Source: Bacteroidota bacterium (GTDB lineage Bacteria; Bacteroidota; Bacteroidia; UKL13-3). From it: a DNA stretch of 5,911 nucleotides. Shown piece by piece: positions 5,761-5,911 of the stretch. The position numbers were made by a program, and so were the translations under genes. The stretch is from assembly GCA_010027395.1 (NCBI GenBank), contig RGVD01000164.1, forward strand, positions 1 through 5,911, in the 5' to 3' direction. The notes under the pieces are model-generated. The model had not been told where the DNA came from and searched no databases. It saw only the letters and a program-made list of their open reading frames with translations. Within the stretch, counting starts at the first letter, position 1, and each line of letters opens with the position of its first letter.

Positions 5761-5911
5761 TTGATCATCTGTTCTGCGATTCTTGTTGTCGATTTTGATT
5801 ACGAACTGCCTGTGAATGGATGCTATGCTTGTCATAAATAATAATATTACTTTGCGTTTATCATAAAACAAAGTCCACTATCGTTTTTTTATTTATTTTC
5901 GCCATGATAGT
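5761..5911. other. Intergenic stretch after the receptor operon, no gene recognised
   Basis: I see no coding frame I would defend in these 151 bases. A weak inverted repeat, ACTTTG (5849-5854) with CAAAGT (5869-5874), is followed ten bases later by a run of seven T (5884-5890). This is not a convincing intrinsic terminator because the stem is short and the T run is detached. The octamer TTACTTTG (5847-5854) is one mismatch from TAnnTTTG, with a TTG 15 bases upstream (5829-5831), so it could instead be the promoter of a gene beginning past the edge. An ATG at 5904 has only two further bases of context after one codon and cannot be judged. Confidence 0.4.

Noticed and set aside
5816..5866. 16-codon plus-strand frame beginning at ATG 5816
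   Set aside because: Too short, with no ribosome-binding signal and no recognisable peptide type.
5677..5871. 64-codon minus-strand open frame covering much of the terminal intergenic stretch
   Set aside because: About half overlaps the conserved end of the DUF4249 gene, and the translation is rich in scattered polar residues with no recognisable motif. A real gene here is not excluded but is unsupported.
1..5911. Search for CRISPR arrays, tRNA or rRNA genes, transposases, integrases, phage or defence genes
   Set aside because: No repeat-spacer pattern, no tRNA-like cloverleaf and no such protein families were seen on either strand.

Overview
The window reads as a chromosomal segment of a member of the Bacteroidota. 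Four things point there: the DNA is AT-rich, ribosome-binding sites of the AGGAGG type are missing, there is a TAnnTTTG-type promoter element, and the gene families are typical of the phylum (a delta'-RicT gene pair, and a TonB-dependent receptor with a carboxypeptidase-regulatory-like N-terminal domain followed by a DUF4249 lipoprotein). I cannot place it below phylum level from sequence alone.

Left half, minus strand: a delta' clamp-loader subunit gene (holB, 2072-957, GTG start) is followed after 77 bases by a PSP1-domain protein of the RicT/YaaT family. That gene starts at 879 and runs off the left edge, so its C-terminus is missing. The two are co-directional and probably co-transcribed. 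In many Bacteroidota gldH and a class A penicillin-binding protein gene come next, outside this window.

Middle: a divergent intergenic region (2073-2192) separates holB from a small plus-strand gene (2193-2447). It is unusually rich in perfect inverted repeats. The small gene encodes an 84-residue protein with one membrane segment and a four-cysteine zinc-ribbon-like tail. I do not recognise its family.

Right half, plus strand: after a 100-base gap holding a good promoter match and two adjacent palindromes, a two-gene operon encodes a 796-residue outer-membrane TonB-dependent receptor (2548-4938) and, 15 bases later, a 268-residue DUF4249 lipoprotein (4954-5760). Together they look like an outer-membrane uptake unit of unknown substrate. 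The last 151 bases hold no recognisable gene.

Overall this is mostly ordinary core and envelope genome. I see no phage, transposon, CRISPR, RNA gene or defence system. The points most worth a second look are the palindromes in the two promoter regions, the small membrane zinc-ribbon protein, the cysteine array on RicT, and the uncharacterised receptor-lipoprotein pair.
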